This document shows positions 62,182 through 64,000 of a DNA stretch of 64,000 bases, in pieces. The position numbers were made by a program, and so were the translations under genes. This DNA is from Tetracladium setigerum. Taxonomy: Eukaryota > Ascomycota > Leotiomycetes > Helotiales. The stretch is taken from the NCBI GenBank assembly GCA_031472005.1, contig PZJY01000008.1:186001-250000 (forward strand). The letters run 5' to 3'. Under the pieces are notes generated by a model. It searched no databases and was not told where the DNA came from. It was given only the letters and a program-made list of their open reading frames with translations. Positions within the stretch are counted from its first letter, which is position 1, and each line of letters starts with the position of its first letter.

Positions 62182-64000
62182 ATGGCCTTCGTGAGCATAC
62201 CCAACGTTGCCAGTAACAATGATATGTCGTCCTTTAATCACCTAACACTTGTCCATAGACGTTTCGGCGCCCACCGCCAGCTGTTGTGGAGGATGATGCC
62301 AATGACGTCCACGACCCAAGCATTGAAAACTACCTTCGAGAGTTGACAAACCCAGAGTCTCCAGATATCGAGTAAGTTGTGAAGCTCTTGACATGAATCT
62401 CGCACCTATTGATCACCCTCAGTATTGTGGCCATCCATGGTCTGAATCCTGGCAAGCCAAATTTTGACAAGGTAGACCATGGCGAGCACACCTGGAGCAA
62501 GAACGGAGTCCTGTGGCTTCAACATGAGAAGTTCCTGCCCGCTAGGTTCCCTAACGCCAGAATTATGCTCTTTGGCTACAATTCAAGAGTCACTGTAGGG
62601 ACCTCGACTGCGGGTGTCATGGACATTGCGATCGCACTGCTCAACAGGCTGAGAAGCAAGAGAAGGGTGAGTTGTCATTATACCAGCAATCGATCGATAA
62701 ATCTGACTTTGGCTCAGAATGACCCAGAAAGACCCATTCTATTTCTATGCCACAGTCTCGGGGGTATTATCGTGAAGCAGGCACTTGTCAGAGCTGTTCA
62801 TGGTCCGGATTACAAGTCGATCCTCCATTCAACCAAAGCTATTGCATTCTTTGGGACGCCACACCGCGGCGGCAACCTGGCAAACCTTGGAAGCATTATT
62901 GCTTCTATTGCCGTCCTTCTGACTGGCAACGCCAAGAACAACTTCATGGAAACGTTAAGGAAGAATTCTTGGGGTGCCTCTGACATTCACGAGCTCTTCA
63001 AAGAACAAGCCCAGGATTACCGTATCGTCTCTTTTTACGAAACCAAGCCAGTTGGACCGAGTCTTGTGAGTTACTCATCTGCTAACCATTGAAGACAAGC
63101 ACTTACTATCGTCACAGATTGTGGATAAAGTGTCAGCAACGCTAGGTTTGCCAGGCTGGATTGAAACTATTGTGCCAGTTGCAGCAAATCATAGCGAGAT
63201 TTGCAAGTTTGACAAAAGAGATCAGACATACGACATTGTGATTGAAAACCTTGAAGACCTTGTTCAACATGCTTTGAAATTCCATCCCGAGGAGCCGCTC
63301 TTGGCCCCTACGATATCCTTGGTAGATCCCCTGAATAGGCAACGAAATATTTCGGTGGCATCTTTTCAGAGTACCGGCAGTTTTGATCTATCCGATTCCG
63401 CCAGATCTTCAATGTCAAAAGGCAGTGGCCAGTACGGAATGCCAACGTTTCACTATCCTGATGACGCGCCCCGCGATATCAATCCTGGCAATGCGCCTGT
63501 CTGGCCTGTAGTTCTCTTACCCTATAGCAGCAATCCCGATTTCATTGGACGTGACAAGGTTTTCAACACCGTCATAGAATCTTTGACTTCCGACGGAACC
63601 GGGCAGAGGAGAATCGCCTTGTATGGGCTTGGTGGTGTTGGGTAAAATGACTTCAAATATCTCTTTTGGCTGAACAAATTCTAATTTCTCAATAGCAAGT
63701 CTCAGATTGCCATTCGATACGCTGACTGGTATCGACAGAGCTTTCCAGATCATTCAATATTTTGGATTCATTGCAGCACGGCTGATCGATTTCGGCAGAG
63801 CCTCATTGCTATTGGGATCGAATGCCAGATAGCTGGTACCATCGACCGGGACAGCCACAAGCTCCTTCTCATGATAAAAGATTGGCTCCAGCGCAAAACT
63901 GAATACAAATGGCTTATGATCCTTGATAATGCCGACAATCCGGCCATCTTCCAAAATACACAGGATGCCGACCACTCAAGCAAGCTTGAGCGCGATCTCT
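62182..64000 (+). CDS. NLR-like protein: alpha/beta-hydrolase (SesB/lipase-like) - NB-ARC, partial (3' end outside window)
   Basis: Fungal STAND receptor, the class that mediates nonself recognition and heterokaryon incompatibility. Exons 62182-62190 (MAF), 62259-62371, 62423-62666, 62718-63065, 63118-63641 and 63696 to the edge; all phases agree and there is no internal stop. Residues about 43-260 form an alpha/beta-hydrolase of the type found in SesB and other fungal NLRs: IVAIHGLNP, WLQHEKFLPARFPNARIMLF (in parts), the nucleophile elbow LFLCHSLGGI with Ser at about 135, and FFGTPHRGG. A linker with Ser-rich sequence follows to about 370. The NB-ARC begins with FIGRDKVFN; the P-loop GLGGVGKSQIA spans intron 5, then FWIHCST and Walker B WLMILDNAD at about 485. 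C-terminal repeats (TPR, ankyrin or WD) would lie beyond the window. The remaining 3' part cannot be judged. Confidence 0.9.

Overview
The window is a stretch of nuclear DNA from a filamentous ascomycete (Pezizomycotina). The evidence is: many short spliceosomal introns (mostly 44-140 bp, GT...AG, several with a CTAAC-type branch site), genes on both strands with long UTRs, and recognisable fungal families (RCR, DUF5672, Fungal_trans_2, Mad3/Bub1, UBR1, an alpha/beta-hydrolase NLR). The gene set would fit a leotiomycete, but that placement is an impression of mine and not a computed result.

Layout. 0-9 kb: 5' part of RNA polymerase I subunit RPA135 (-, cut by the window start), the lysosomal/vacuolar GTPase ARL8 (+), and an RCR-type single-pass membrane protein (+). 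10-15 kb: a repeat-built low-complexity orphan (-) and a DUF5672 glycosyltransferase-like type II membrane protein (-). 15-19 kb: a MadBub-type spindle checkpoint kinase, BUB1 (+). 19-22 kb: 3.5 kb with no gene I can support. 22-32 kb: an EgtD-like methyltransferase (+) convergent with a Fungal_trans_2 regulator (-), a C2H2 finger protein (+) and a covalent-flavin type amine oxidase (+). 31.5-44 kb: dense housekeeping: UBR1 (-), complex III subunit QCR9 (-), the exon-junction recycling factor PYM (+), nucleoside hydrolase URH1 (+) and splicing factor RED (-). 45-50 kb: an uncharacterised 658-aa protein (-) with a long, strand-skewed upstream region. 50-59 kb: POL5 (+), a YqjM-type ene-reductase (+), a tiny Cys-rich protein (-), a single-pass membrane protein (+) and a secreted Trp/Cys protein (+). 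59.9-64 kb: UTP18 (-), and divergent from it the N-terminal half of an NLR-like receptor (+) with an alpha/beta-hydrolase effector domain and an NB-ARC P-loop, cut by the window end.

How the genes relate. RPA135, POL5 and UTP18 all serve rRNA synthesis and early ribosome assembly. PYM and RED serve mRNA processing. There is no operon-like logic; only shared divergent promoters (RPA135/ARL8, DUF5672/BUB1, TF/C2H2, QCR9/PYM, UTP18/NLR) suggest joint control. A nonamer, GTCACGTGC, stands in three of these intergenic promoters.

Points of most interest: the hydrolase-NB-ARC receptor; a five-exon QCR9 whose first coding exon is only the ATG and which uses a GC-AG intron; an 8-nt micro-exon in URH1; a single gene with both KEN boxes and an intact-looking Bub1 kinase; and four otherwise well-formed genes (URH1, RED, the Cys-rich protein, UTP18) each needing exactly one extra base to stay in frame, three of them at a G/C run and one near one, which looks like systematic homopolymer under-calling in the assembly rather than four pseudogenes.
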